A DNA stretch of 22,377 nt from a virus. The DNA lies in IMG/VR virus record IMGVR_UViG_3300042565_000657, positions 1 to 22,377 of that record; one strand, written 5' to 3'. Under the pieces are notes generated by a model. The model was given only the letters and a program-made list of their open reading frames with translations, was not told the DNA's origin and did no database searches. Below, piece after piece: positions 11,437 to 19,278 of this stretch; position 1 is the stretch's first letter, and every line of letters starts with the position of its first letter. Both the position numbers and the translations under genes were made by a program.

Positions 11437-12934
11437 TGAAATGCTCTTGATGACGCGGCTCTGGCAGCCGCGCATCAAAGACGACCCGGAAGCGTTTGTA
11501 AACTTTGCGTTCCCGTGGGGGCAGCACGGCACGCCACTAGCCAACTATAAAGGCCCGCGCAAGTGGCAGCGCCAGGTGCTGCGGAAGATTACGCAGCACA
11601 TCAAAGACAACGGCGGCAAAGTTGACTACAACGTCTTCCGGCTGGCGGTCGCGTCAGGCCGGGGAATCGGTAAATCGGCGCTAGTCAGTTGGCTTGTGCT
11701 GTGGATGCTCTCCACGCGCATTGGCTCGACAACCATCGTGTCGGCCAACAGCGAAGCGCAGCTTCGCAGTATTACCTGGTCAGAAATCACCAAGTGGCTG
11801 GCGATGATGATCAACAGCCATTGGTTTGAGATCAGCGCGACCAAGGTCGCGCCAGCTAAGTGGCTGGCGGAGATTGTTGAGCGGGACTTGAAGAAAGGCA
11901 CGCGCTTCTGGTCGATCGAGGGCCGTCTGTGGTCGGAAGAGAACCCGGACGCTTACGCCGGTCTGCACAACCTGGACGGCGTGTGTCTGATCTTCGATGA
12001 GGCGTCTGGTATTCCGGACTCAATCTGGCAAGTGGCCGCCGGCTTCTTCACAGAAAACACGCCGCACAGGTTCTGGTTTGCCTTTTCCAACCCGCGCCGT
12101 AATCAAGGCTACTTCTTTGAGTGCTTCAACTCGAAGCGCGACTTTTGGTCGACAGAGAACATCGACGCCCGTGATGTCGAAGACACCGACAAACAGGTCT
12201 ACGAGCAGATCATCGCGGAGTACGGCGAAGACTCAATACAGGCCAAGGTCGAGGTGTATGGAGAATTTCCTAGCGCAGGCGACGATCAGTTCATCGGACC
12301 CGCGCTGGTCGATCAAGCGTTTGGCCGACCCAAGCACAGAGACGAAACAGCGCCAATTGTGATCGGCATTGACCCAGCCAGGTCGGGCGGTGACTCGACG
12401 GTCATTGCCATCAGGCAAGGGCGTGACATCATCGCAATCAAGCGGTACCGAGGTGATGATACGATGACGACCGTGGGGCACGTCATCGACGCGATCGAGG
12501 AATACAAACCGACGCTGACGGTGATCGACGAGGGTGGGCTGGGGTACGGCATACTTGACCGGCTAGTCGAACAGCGGTATAAGGTGCGTGGGGTCAACTT
12601 TGGCTGGAAAGCCAAGAACCAAGTGATGTGGGGTAACAAGCGCGCTGAGCTGTGGGGTGCGCTGCGGGACTGGTTAAGAACTGCGTCGATCGCGCCAGAC
12701 AGGCAACTGAAGGCGGATCTGACCGGGCCTAAGACCAAACCCGACTCAAGCGGTACAATCTTCTTGGAGAGCAAGAAGGATATGAAAGCCAGGGGTCTAG
12801 CTTCTCCTGACGCCGCCGATGCGATCGCGGTGACGTTCGCATTTCCTGTCGCCTCCCGCGAACCCCGAGCAACTATGCCCCGTCGCCACTACAGCGACCG
12901 CACCGCAGGCGCAACCGGCTGGATGGGCGCATGA
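11408..12934 (+). CDS. terL: Terminase large subunit (packaging ATPase/nuclease)
   Basis: The 508-residue motor protein pumps DNA into the prohead and cuts it. Walker A is AVASGRGIGKSAL (about 80-92), Walker B with the catalytic Glu is CLIFDEASG (Asp197, Glu198), and the coupling motif is FAFSNPRR (227-229). The C-terminal RNase H-like nuclease shows VIGIDPARSGGD (Asp322), TVIDEGGLG (Asp374) and SPDAADAIA (Asp468/Asp471). The start is TTG 11408: GGAG (11397-11400) sits 7 nt upstream, whereas the first in-frame ATG (11441) has no ribosome site. It overlaps the small subunit by 29 nt and the next gene by ATGA. Confidence 0.95.
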   Translation: MQQPIYNASDEMLLMTRLWQPRIKDDPEAFVNFAFPWGQHGTPLANYKGPRKWQRQVLRKITQHIKDNGGKVDYNVFRLAVASGRGIGKSALVSWLVLWMLSTRIGSTTIVSANSEAQLRSITWSEITKWLAMMINSHWFEISATKVAPAKWLAEIVERDLKKGTRFWSIEGRLWSEENPDAYAGLHNLDGVCLIFDEASGIPDSIWQVAAGFFTENTPHRFWFAFSNPRRNQGYFFECFNSKRDFWSTENIDARDVEDTDKQVYEQIIAEYGEDSIQAKVEVYGEFPSAGDDQFIGPALVDQAFGRPKHRDETAPIVIGIDPARSGGDSTVIAIRQGRDIIAIKRYRGDDTMTTVGHVIDAIEEYKPTLTVIDEGGLGYGILDRLVEQRYKVRGVNFGWKAKNQVMWGNKRAELWGALRDWLRTASIAPDRQLKADLTGPKTKPDSSGTIFLESKKDMKARGLASPDAADAIAVTFAFPVASREPRATMPRRHYSDRTAGATGWMGA

Positions 12935-13188
12935 CCAAGAAGTCTGTCAGCCTGTCAGTGGGGCGTGGCGAAAAGCTGCCGGTCAGCAAAGGCGCGGGTC
13001 TGACAGCCAAAGGGCGCGAGAAATACAACCGAGCCACAGGGAGCAACCTCAAAGCGCCTGCGCCTAATCCCAAGACAGAAGCAGACAAGGGGCGCAAGGC
13101 TAGCTTCTGCGCACGCATGGGTGGGGTAGCCGCCAAGGCCAAAGATGGCGAACGCGCCAAAGCGGCGCTCAAACGATGGAAGTGCTAA
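12931..13188 (+). CDS. Small basic protein resembling DUF6321
   Basis: The 85-residue, strongly basic protein contains GAGLTAKGREKYNRATGSNLKAP and KASFCARMGGVAAKAK, ending LKRWKC. The phrases GLTAKGREKYNRATGSNL and SFCARM recur in small proteins found beside terminase and portal genes in many phages (DUF6321-like). The function is unknown; the charge suggests DNA or capsid-interior binding. Its ATG overlaps the terminase stop. Confidence 0.85.
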   Translation: MTKKSVSLSVGRGEKLPVSKGAGLTAKGREKYNRATGSNLKAPAPNPKTEADKGRKASFCARMGGVAAKAKDGERAKAALKRWKC

Positions 13189-13189
13189 T

Positions 13190-13336
13190 ATGAAACCAGG
13201 ATTGTACGCAAACATCGCAGCCAAACGTGAGCGCATTAAAGCCGGATCGGGCGAGAAGATGCGCAAACCTGGCGCACCGGGCGCACCCACCGCCAAAGCG
13301 TTCAAAGAGAGCGCTAAAACAGCCAAGAAGAAATAG
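13190..13336 (+). CDS. Small basic protein (48 aa)
   Basis: The 48-residue protein begins MKPGLYANIAAKRERIKAGS and has GEKMRKPGAPGAPTAKAFKE before a Lys-rich end. The Tyr-Ala-Asn-Ile...KRERI...GSGEKMRKPG pattern is frequent between terminase and portal genes of related phages; the function is unknown. GGAAG about 7 nt upstream supports this ATG; an in-frame upstream ATG at 13145 lies inside the preceding gene. It is likely disordered and nucleic-acid- or capsid-binding. Confidence 0.85.
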   Translation: MKPGLYANIAAKRERIKAGSGEKMRKPGAPGAPTAKAFKESAKTAKKK

Positions 13337-13338
13337 CC

Positions 13339-13473
13339 ATGCCGCTCGTCAAATCACCCAGCAAGGCCGCCTTTCGCAAGAACGTAGCGGCTGAAGTCAA
13401 GGCCGGAAAGCCCGTAAAACAGGCTTTGGCGGTTGCGTACTCCACCAAACGGCAAGCCGCCAAGAAGAAATAA
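13339..13473 (+). CDS. Small basic protein (44 aa)
   Basis: The 44-residue protein begins MPLVKSPSKAAFRKNVAAEV, continues KAGKPVKQALAVAYSTKRQA and ends AKKK. It matches the recurring phage pattern MPLVKS..AF.KN...E..AGKP.KQA.AIAYS.KR, a family annotated only as a domain of unknown function. The start is 2 nt after the previous stop, and its TAA overlaps the portal ATG (TAATG). It is the third of three consecutive small basic genes, suggesting a shared structural or DNA-condensing role. Confidence 0.85.
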   Translation: MPLVKSPSKAAFRKNVAAEVKAGKPVKQALAVAYSTKRQAAKKK

Positions 13474-15584
13474 TGGTCTACGACCCGACAGGCATTATCG
13501 GCGCGGCTGAAGTCTCGGACGTAGGCGGCGCGCCGGATAAAGACACCGCGCATAAGCTGTCGCAGATGCGCAGTCGCTTCAAGATGGCGGTGGCGGCGTA
13601 CAGCGACACGCGAGAAGACCAGTTGGACGACCTGCGGTTTATGGCAGGCTCGTCCGACAACCACTACCAGTGGCCAGCGGATGTGCTGTCAGTACGAGGG
13701 TCGGTGCAAGGCCAGACCATCAACGCGCGCCCGTGCCTGACAATCAACAAGTTGCCGCAGCACGTGCGGCAGGTGACAAACGAGCAGCGGCAAAACAGGC
13801 CGTCGCCCAACGTCATCCCGGTCGACGACGACGCGGATGTCGAGGTCGCAGAGATTTTCGACGGCATGATCCGTCATATCGAATACATTTCAGACGCCGA
13901 TGTAGCGTACGACACCGCCTGCGACAACCAAGTAACGTACGGCGAAGGCTACATTCGGATTCTGACCGAATATTGCGACGAGACGAGCTTTGATCAGGAC
14001 ATCAAGATCGGTCGGATTCGCAACAGTTTTTCGGTCTACATGGACCCGACGATCCAAGACCCGTGCGGTGCGGATGCCGAGTGGTGCTTTATCACCGAAG
14101 ACATCCTAAAAGCCGATTACGAGCGGATGTACCCCAACGCCATGCCGGTCAGCTCGATCATGGTGCAAGGCGTGGGCGACCAAGCGCTGTCACAGTGGCT
14201 GTCTGAGACGACGGTGCGGATTGCAGAGTATTTCTACTGCGATTACAAGGCAGAAACGCTCAATTTGTACCCTGACGGCACGACGACCTATCAAGGCACG
14301 CCGCAGGACAAAATGCTGCGCCAGATGGGTCTAAAACCGACCCGTCAGCGTAAATTGCAACGCAAAAGCATCAAATGGTGCAAGACCAACGGCTACGAGA
14401 TCATTGAAGAACGCGAGTGGGCGGGTGCGTACATCCCCGTTATCCGCGTGATCGGTAACGAGTGGTCGATTGAGGGCCAGCTTGAGATCTCAGGGTTGGT
14501 CAGGAACGCCAAAGACGCCCAGCGGATGTACAACTATTGGGTCAGCCAAGAAGCTGAGATGCTGGCGCTGGCCCCAAAAGCACCGTTTATCGGCTACGGC
14601 GGTCAGTTTGAGGGTTACGAAGAAAAGTGGAAGACTGCCAACACGCAGAACTACCCCTATCTTGAGGTCAACCCTGATGTGACCGACGGAGCGGGCAATA
14701 TTTTGCCGTTACCGCAGCGGGCGCAGCCTCCGATGGCCCAAACTGGCTTGATTCAGGCCAAAATGGGGGCTTCTGAGGACATCAAAGCGGCGACTGGGCA
14801 GTACAACGCCAGCCTCGGAATGACGTCAAATGAGCGGTCTGGAAGGGCTATTTTGGCCCGTCAGCGCGAGGGTGACGTCGGTACGTACCACTACGTCGAC
14901 AACTTGGCGCGGGCAATTCGTCATGTCGGGCGGCAACTGGTCGATCTAATCCCTAAAATCTATGACACGCAGCGTATCGCGCGGGTGATCGGGGTAGATG
15001 GCGAGTCAAAGATGGTGCGGCTTGACCCGAACCAGCCGGAACCCGTGCGAAAGATGGTGAACGAGCAAGGCGTGGTGGTTGCGAAGATTTACAACCCTGG
15101 CGTTGGCAAGTACGACGTCAAGGTCACCACCGGCCCGAGCTACCTGACCAAGCGTCAGGAGTCGATGGACGCAATGAGCCAGATTTTGCAAGGCAATCCA
15201 AACCTGTGGGCGGCGGCTGGCGATCTGTTTGTGAAGAACATGGACTGGCCAGGCGCACAAGAGCTGGCACAGCGGCTAAAGAAGATGATCGACCCCAAGC
15301 TGCTGCAAGAAGAAGACGATCCTGCGCTGCAAGCGGCCAATCAGCAAATCCAGGCGATGCAACAGCAGATGGAGCAGATGTACAACATGCTCCAGAACGT
15401 CGGCAAGTCAATGGAAGCGCAGAAGCTGCGCATTGACGAGTACAATGCGGAAACCAAGCGTATTCAAGCCGTGCAAGCGGGCATGACGCCTGATCAAGTT
15501 CAAGATGTTGTCATGCAGACGCTGAAAGATGTTATGACGGCTGGCGACATGGTGGTTGCTCAACAAATGGGTATGACACAATGA
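13473..15584 (+). CDS. Portal protein (P22 gp1-like)
   Basis: The 703-residue protein forms the dodecameric ring through which DNA enters and leaves the capsid. Its size and phrases such as VTNEQRQNRPSPNVIPVDDD, MIRHIEYISDADVAYDTACD, EGYIRILTEY and DPCGADAEWCFITEDI are typical of P22-type portals. NERSGRAILARQREGDVGTY, around residue 450, is the conserved stem/crown segment. The C-terminal region is Gln-rich and coiled coil (QQIQAMQQQMEQMYNMLQ), like the barrel of long P22 portals. The stop overlaps the following start (ATGA). The P22-type portal supports a podovirus-like virion. Confidence 0.95.
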   Translation: MVYDPTGIIGAAEVSDVGGAPDKDTAHKLSQMRSRFKMAVAAYSDTREDQLDDLRFMAGSSDNHYQWPADVLSVRGSVQGQTINARPCLTINKLPQHVRQVTNEQRQNRPSPNVIPVDDDADVEVAEIFDGMIRHIEYISDADVAYDTACDNQVTYGEGYIRILTEYCDETSFDQDIKIGRIRNSFSVYMDPTIQDPCGADAEWCFITEDILKADYERMYPNAMPVSSIMVQGVGDQALSQWLSETTVRIAEYFYCDYKAETLNLYPDGTTTYQGTPQDKMLRQMGLKPTRQRKLQRKSIKWCKTNGYEIIEEREWAGAYIPVIRVIGNEWSIEGQLEISGLVRNAKDAQRMYNYWVSQEAEMLALAPKAPFIGYGGQFEGYEEKWKTANTQNYPYLEVNPDVTDGAGNILPLPQRAQPPMAQTGLIQAKMGASEDIKAATGQYNASLGMTSNERSGRAILARQREGDVGTYHYVDNLARAIRHVGRQLVDLIPKIYDTQRIARVIGVDGESKMVRLDPNQPEPVRKMVNEQGVVVAKIYNPGVGKYDVKVTTGPSYLTKRQESMDAMSQILQGNPNLWAAAGDLFVKNMDWPGAQELAQRLKKMIDPKLLQEEDDPALQAANQQIQAMQQQMEQMYNMLQNVGKSMEAQKLRIDEYNAETKRIQAVQAGMTPDQVQDVVMQTLKDVMTAGDMVVAQQMGMTQ

Positions 15585-15943
15585 GCTGCGCAGATTTTAT
15601 TGGCACGCTGTTTTTGGCGCGCGATGTTACTCATAGTGTGCATCTGGGGACTAGAAGCTACGCCAAGCACGTTGCGCTAAACGAGTTTTACGACGGCATT
15701 GTCGACCTTGCCGACAAGTTTGCCGAAGCGTATCAAGGCCGGCATGGGCTGATTGGACCAATCACGCTGATGTCAGCCAAGAAGACGACAGACGTCATTG
15801 AGTTTCTCAAAGACTCGCTTGCGGACATCGAAGAGATGCGGTACAAGGTGTGTGAGAAGGACGACACGCCGCTCCAGAACATCATTGACGAGATCGTCGG
15901 GCAGTATCTATCGACGCTCTACAAATTACGTTTCCTTGCGTAA
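15581..15943 (+). CDS. DUF5856-like protein (ferritin/Dps-like helical fold)
   Basis: The 120-residue helical protein contains ADFIGTLFLARDVTHSVHLG, YAKHVALNEFYDGIVDLADK, AEAYQGRHGLIGPI and DEIVGQYLSTLYKLRFLA. This pattern matches DUF5856-like phage proteins, which resemble a Dps/ferritin four-helix bundle. His17, His21 and Glu35 sit where a metal site would be. The role is not known; a structural or DNA-protecting function is suggested by its place next to the portal. The start is coupled to the portal stop. Confidence 0.85.
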   Translation: MSCADFIGTLFLARDVTHSVHLGTRSYAKHVALNEFYDGIVDLADKFAEAYQGRHGLIGPITLMSAKKTTDVIEFLKDSLADIEEMRYKVCEKDDTPLQNIIDEIVGQYLSTLYKLRFLA

Positions 15944-15952
15944 GGGCGCATT

Positions 15953-16228
15953 ATGGGACTGAAATCAACAACGGATTGCATGGGCTACCAGCAGCTCACC
16001 AGCGTGTCGACTGCGACCGGGCTGACGGTTCCTGCTGGAGCGACGATGGCGTTGATCGTGGCCGAGAACCAATCGGTTCGCTGGCGAGACGACGGCACAG
16101 CCCCCACCGCAGGCGTTGGCATGCTGTTGCCGGTCAACTCTTCGCTAAACTATGACGGTGATCTTCGTCGGATTCAGTTTATCGAGATCTTGGCAAGCGC
16201 CAAAGTCAACGTCAGCTACTACCGATGA
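15953..16228 (+). CDS. Small beta-rich virion protein (91 aa)
   Basis: The 91-residue protein has a short beta-sandwich look: STATGLTVPAGATMALIVAE, then NQSVRWRDDGTAPTAGVGML, LNYDGDLRRIQFIEILASAK and VNVSYYR. This sequence type (VRWRDDG, AKVNVSYYR) is widespread in phage structural clusters, probably as a capsid decoration or tail accessory protein. An AAGGGCG stretch precedes the ATG. Its stop overlaps the next start (ATGA). Confidence 0.8.
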   Translation: MGLKSTTDCMGYQQLTSVSTATGLTVPAGATMALIVAENQSVRWRDDGTAPTAGVGMLLPVNSSLNYDGDLRRIQFIEILASAKVNVSYYR

Positions 16229-16518
16229 TCTTTCAACAATACAATACGCTGTTTAACCAGCGGATTGCGCCAGACCGGCCAATCTACAACGCTGGGCGTG
16301 GCGTAACGCTTGGGTTGAATGGCGGCGGGGCGGATTCTTTGCCGATCGCCTTGCAGCTTGGGCCTAGCTTGTATTTGGATTTTACGGTCGGGGCTACAAA
16401 GCCTTTGGGCGACTATGAGGATTTGACGCTCAACTTGATCTTTACGCAAAATGCGTATCAGGTAGAGGCTACAAACGATCCGGCCTACGGCCCTGGCCTT
16501 TACTTGGTGGAGGCATAG
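16225..16518 (+). CDS. Hypothetical virion-region protein (97 aa)
   Basis: The 97-residue protein begins MIFQQYNTLFNQRIAPDRPI and contains RGVTLGLNGGGADSLPIALQ. It ends with LGPSLYLDFTVGATKPLGDY and a YGPGLYLVEA tail. The LYLDFT...YLVE pattern recurs in the 48-residue gene at 16951-17097, so the two are paralogues. No family is recognised by name; coupling to the neighbours indicates a structural role. Confidence 0.75.
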   Translation: MIFQQYNTLFNQRIAPDRPIYNAGRGVTLGLNGGGADSLPIALQLGPSLYLDFTVGATKPLGDYEDLTLNLIFTQNAYQVEATNDPAYGPGLYLVEA

Positions 16519-16519
16519 C

Positions 16520-16954
16520 ATGGCGCAGTACGAAATTCTTGCGCTGAACACTAGCGTCCCGCAGATTCAAGCGCCTCAAACTGGCGATACTTATGTTGCT
16601 AGGCGTGACATTTCAATCGAATCTGACTTGGATTCTGAGTCGTATCGGTTGCGGGCCGCAGGGATTATTACTGACTCCAGCACTGCGCGTACGCTAGCTG
16701 CGGATGACAACGGCAAAGTGTTGTACTTTACGTCCAGTTCGACGGTGACGGTCACAACCGCCACGGGGCTAGGCGCGGGGTTTGCATGCGTGATTGTCCA
16801 AGGCGGGGCTGGCCAAGTCCAACTCGCGCAAGGGGTCGGCACTTCACTGGTGTCGTATAGCGCGTACCTAAAACTTTCTGGGCAGTACGCGGTTGCAACG
16901 CTGATTAGCCCAGCGGCAAACACCTTCTTTGCAACAGGGCAGCTCAGCCTATGA
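16520..16954 (+). CDS. Beta-rich virion protein (144 aa)
   Basis: The 144-residue protein begins MAQYEILALNTSVPQIQAPQ and includes TGDTYVARRDISIESD, a phrase found in phage structural proteins. TARTLAADDNGKVLYFTSSS and GAGFACVIVQGGAGQVQLAQ follow, typical of repeated beta-strand surface proteins. GGAGG (16509-16513) is 6 nt before the ATG. Its stop overlaps the next start. It may be a head fibre or decoration protein; the exact position in the virion cannot be told. Confidence 0.75.
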   Translation: MAQYEILALNTSVPQIQAPQTGDTYVARRDISIESDLDSESYRLRAAGIITDSSTARTLAADDNGKVLYFTSSSTVTVTTATGLGAGFACVIVQGGAGQVQLAQGVGTSLVSYSAYLKLSGQYAVATLISPAANTFFATGQLSL

Positions 16955-17097
16955 TCCCGATTTTTGCGATCAATGCAGCGCCTGTTGGCAACAGCGTACT
17001 AAAGTACGCGCCCACGTTGTACCTTGACTTTACGGCTGCGCCTACTGACACTTGGCAAAGCGCGTACGGGTACGGCTTTTACATGGTTGAGGTTTGA
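16951..17097 (+). CDS. Short paralogue of the 97-residue virion-region protein (48 aa)
   Basis: The 48-residue protein begins MIPIFAINAAPVGNSVLKYA and ends with PTLYLDFTAAPTDTWQ and YGYGFYMVEV. LYLDFT and the Y-x-Y/F-x-VE end align with the C-terminal half of the 97-residue gene at 16225-16518, so it looks like a shortened duplicate. The start overlaps the previous stop (ATGA), and the next ATG is 1 nt after its stop. Confidence 0.7.
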   Translation: MIPIFAINAAPVGNSVLKYAPTLYLDFTAAPTDTWQSAYGYGFYMVEV

Positions 17098-17098
17098 C

Positions 17099-18844
17099 AT
17101 GGGCTTGGTACAGAAATCATTCTCCGACATCATCACGTTCTCGCGGTCGAGTAACGCCACCAGGATCGGGCCGACTGGGCTGGTGGAGTATGCGCCGCAC
17201 AATCTGCTGACTTACAGCGAGCAGTTCAATAATGCGGCTTGGTCTAAAACCGGCGGGCTTCCAACTGTCACAGCAAATGTTGTCGCCGCTCCAAACGGAA
17301 CAATAACCGCCGATAAAATCGCACCTTCGACATCCTCTAACTATCAACTTATTTATCAATCAATCACGGTATCTTCCAGTCCGGTTACCCTTTCTTGCTA
17401 TGCAAAAGTCGCCGAATACCAATATCTGCAACTTGCTACGAATTCTCCGGGTTTAACTCACGTTGTATTTAATTTGTCTACAGGAGCAGTTGCCTACAAT
17501 CCTGGTGGGTCGGGTATAACTGCCAACATTACTTCTGTAGGTAACAATTGGTATAGATGCTCAATTACTTTTACACCCTCGGCAGGGTCAGTATCGTTTT
17601 ACATTGGCGGAAGTAATAGCCCGTCAGAATTTCAAACATCAGGTGACGGCACCAGTGGCATTTATATCTGGGGCGCCCAACTCTCCGTCGGCCCCTACGC
17701 TCTTGACTACACGCCCACCACCACCGCCGCAGTCTACGGCCCGCGGTTTGACTACGACCCGGTGACGCTGGCGGCTAGGGGGTTGCTGATTGAGGAGCAG
17801 CGCAGTAACCTGCTGACGTACTCGGAGCAGTTCGATAATGCTGCTTGGACTAAAGTAAGATCATCAATCACTGTCAATGCCGCGACATCACCGGATGGAA
17901 CCGTTACGGCAGATCAGTCGACAATTGATAACACGAATGGTTTTCACGATGCTTGCGTTCAGTCATTTTCAGCGGTGTCGGGAACTTCATATTCATTTTC
18001 AATTTTTGTAAAAAAGAGTGTTGGTATTGAAGCGGTGTATTTTTATACGAACGCCGCTGGCGATAAAATTGCAAAATTCAACTTAACAACTGGCGCCTAT
18101 ATTGGAAATGCTGCTGGTAATGGTTACGGTGCATTTTCTTCGTATTCGTCTATCGCGCTGTCAAACGGTTGGTATCGAATTATCGCAACCGTTGCTGCGA
18201 ACGCCACTGCTAGTGCAGTATTTTCGCTTGGACTGTCAACCAATACAAACGACACTGTGACTCAGTTCACCGGCAACGGTACGGACAACGTTTACGTCTG
18301 GGGCGCCCAACTCGAAGCCGGCTCCTTCGCCACCAGCTACATCCCCACAGTCGCCGCCTCCGTCACACGCAGCGCGGATGTTGCGAGTGTGAATACGTTG
18401 TCGCCGTGGTACAACGCGACTGAGGGGACGTTGTTTGCGGAGTTTGATCTGTTTATCAACGCCTCTAACACCGATAACCAGACGGTTTGGAGTTTGAATG
18501 ACGGCACTGCAAGCAACGAGATTTTTATCTATCGCAGTGGCGGCGGAAATGATGGTCGGTTTGCGGTTCTCACCTCCGGCGCAGGTCAGGCTGACATAGA
18601 TACCGGACCAAATTTGACACAAAACACAGTTTATAAACTGGCGGGCGCTTACAAGCTCAACGATCTTGCGGCATCGATTTCTGGGCTTGCAGCAGTAACA
18701 GATGCGTCTGGAACTATCCCGACCGTAAGCGCCATGCAAATTGGAGCTGGTAGATTCGCACCCGCTTTCAACGGCCACATCCGTCGAATTGCGTATTACC
18801 CCGTGAGACTCAGTAACGCTCAACTCCCGGCCTTGACCGCGTGA
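17099..18844 (+). CDS. Large virion protein with duplicated carbohydrate-binding-like domains and LamG-like end
   Basis: The 581-residue protein begins MGLVQKSFSDIITFSRSSNA. Two homologous domains follow. Each opens with NLLTYSEQF.NAAW (about residues 37-50 and 239-252), then a Gly/Ser/Thr-rich beta-sandwich, and closes with WGAQL and a Y.PT segment (about 199 and 401). The C-terminal 150 residues (TEGTLFAEFDLFINASNTD, FNGHIRRIAYYPVRLS) are concanavalin/LamG-like. Such proteins usually bind cell-surface glycans. The middle of each repeat is AT-richer than its ends. The start 17099 is 1 nt after the previous stop; an upstream ATG at 17024 lies inside that gene. Tail fibre or head fibre cannot be decided. 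Confidence 0.85.
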   Translation: MGLVQKSFSDIITFSRSSNATRIGPTGLVEYAPHNLLTYSEQFNNAAWSKTGGLPTVTANVVAAPNGTITADKIAPSTSSNYQLIYQSITVSSSPVTLSCYAKVAEYQYLQLATNSPGLTHVVFNLSTGAVAYNPGGSGITANITSVGNNWYRCSITFTPSAGSVSFYIGGSNSPSEFQTSGDGTSGIYIWGAQLSVGPYALDYTPTTTAAVYGPRFDYDPVTLAARGLLIEEQRSNLLTYSEQFDNAAWTKVRSSITVNAATSPDGTVTADQSTIDNTNGFHDACVQSFSAVSGTSYSFSIFVKKSVGIEAVYFYTNAAGDKIAKFNLTTGAYIGNAAGNGYGAFSSYSSIALSNGWYRIIATVAANATASAVFSLGLSTNTNDTVTQFTGNGTDNVYVWGAQLEAGSFATSYIPTVAASVTRSADVASVNTLSPWYNATEGTLFAEFDLFINASNTDNQTVWSLNDGTASNEIFIYRSGGGNDGRFAVLTSGAGQADIDTGPNLTQNTVYKLAGAYKLNDLAASISGLAAVTDASGTIPTVSAMQIGAGRFAPAFNGHIRRIAYYPVRLSNAQLPALTA

Positions 18845-18851
18845 GGACACC

Positions 18852-19229
18852 ATGCTTGACGATCTCCCCCTGACTCCTCCGGTTCCGCTCTGGACGGATC
18901 TCTATCTCAAGTTCTCATCCGAACAGACTGCATACGAGCAACTGCTCGCGGTGGGTCTGCTCATCGAGACGCAGGCGCTGCTGGCCGAGGATGAGACTGT
19001 CGTCGTACCCGCTGGCTACGCAGCCGCTCCTGGTGCGTCTGTCGATTACATCGGCGTGATCTACAAGCCCACCGGCCAGATGATCGAAACCGACATGGGC
19101 GAACAGCCAGAGATGGAGCCGCTGCCGGGCTGGCACGTTAACGTCCGCCTGAGTGCCGACAGGACGTGTCCAGAGGCTCTACAAGGCGCGATCGTGTCGC
19201 CATCGACTCCGAGTAGGGTCTGGGCGTAA
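18852..19229 (+). CDS. Hypothetical protein, adhesin-associated (125 aa)
   Basis: The 125-residue protein begins MLDDLPLTPPVPLWTDLYLK and contains ETVVVPAGYAAAPGASVDYI, then GVIYKPTGQMIETDMGEQPE, LPGWHVNVRLSADRTCPEAL and a short C-terminus. GWHVNVR and IYKPTG occur in small proteins encoded after tail-fibre genes in other phages. Its place just after the adhesin-like gene fits a chaperone or accessory to that protein. The gene starts 8 nt after the adhesin stop, with GAGGAC upstream. Confidence 0.75.
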   Translation: MLDDLPLTPPVPLWTDLYLKFSSEQTAYEQLLAVGLLIETQALLAEDETVVVPAGYAAAPGASVDYIGVIYKPTGQMIETDMGEQPEMEPLPGWHVNVRLSADRTCPEALQGAIVSPSTPSRVWA

Positions 19230-19243
19230 AATTTTAAACCGTA

Positions 19244-19260
19244 CTGGTGCGGTCCACCAG
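19244..19260 (+). promoter_or_regulatory. Hairpin in the leader of the scaffold gene
   Basis: CTGGTG (19244-19249) pairs with CACCAG (19255-19260) around CGGTC, in the 49-nt gap before the scaffold gene. There is no T-run after it, so it is more likely a translation or stability element than a terminator. Confidence 0.4.
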
Positions 19261-19278
19261 GCACTCGCCAGAGTAATC

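Noticed and set aside
17024-17098. Earlier start for the adhesin-like protein at 17024
   Set aside because: It lies inside the 48-residue gene and adds a basic segment unlike the conserved MGLVQKSFSDII start.
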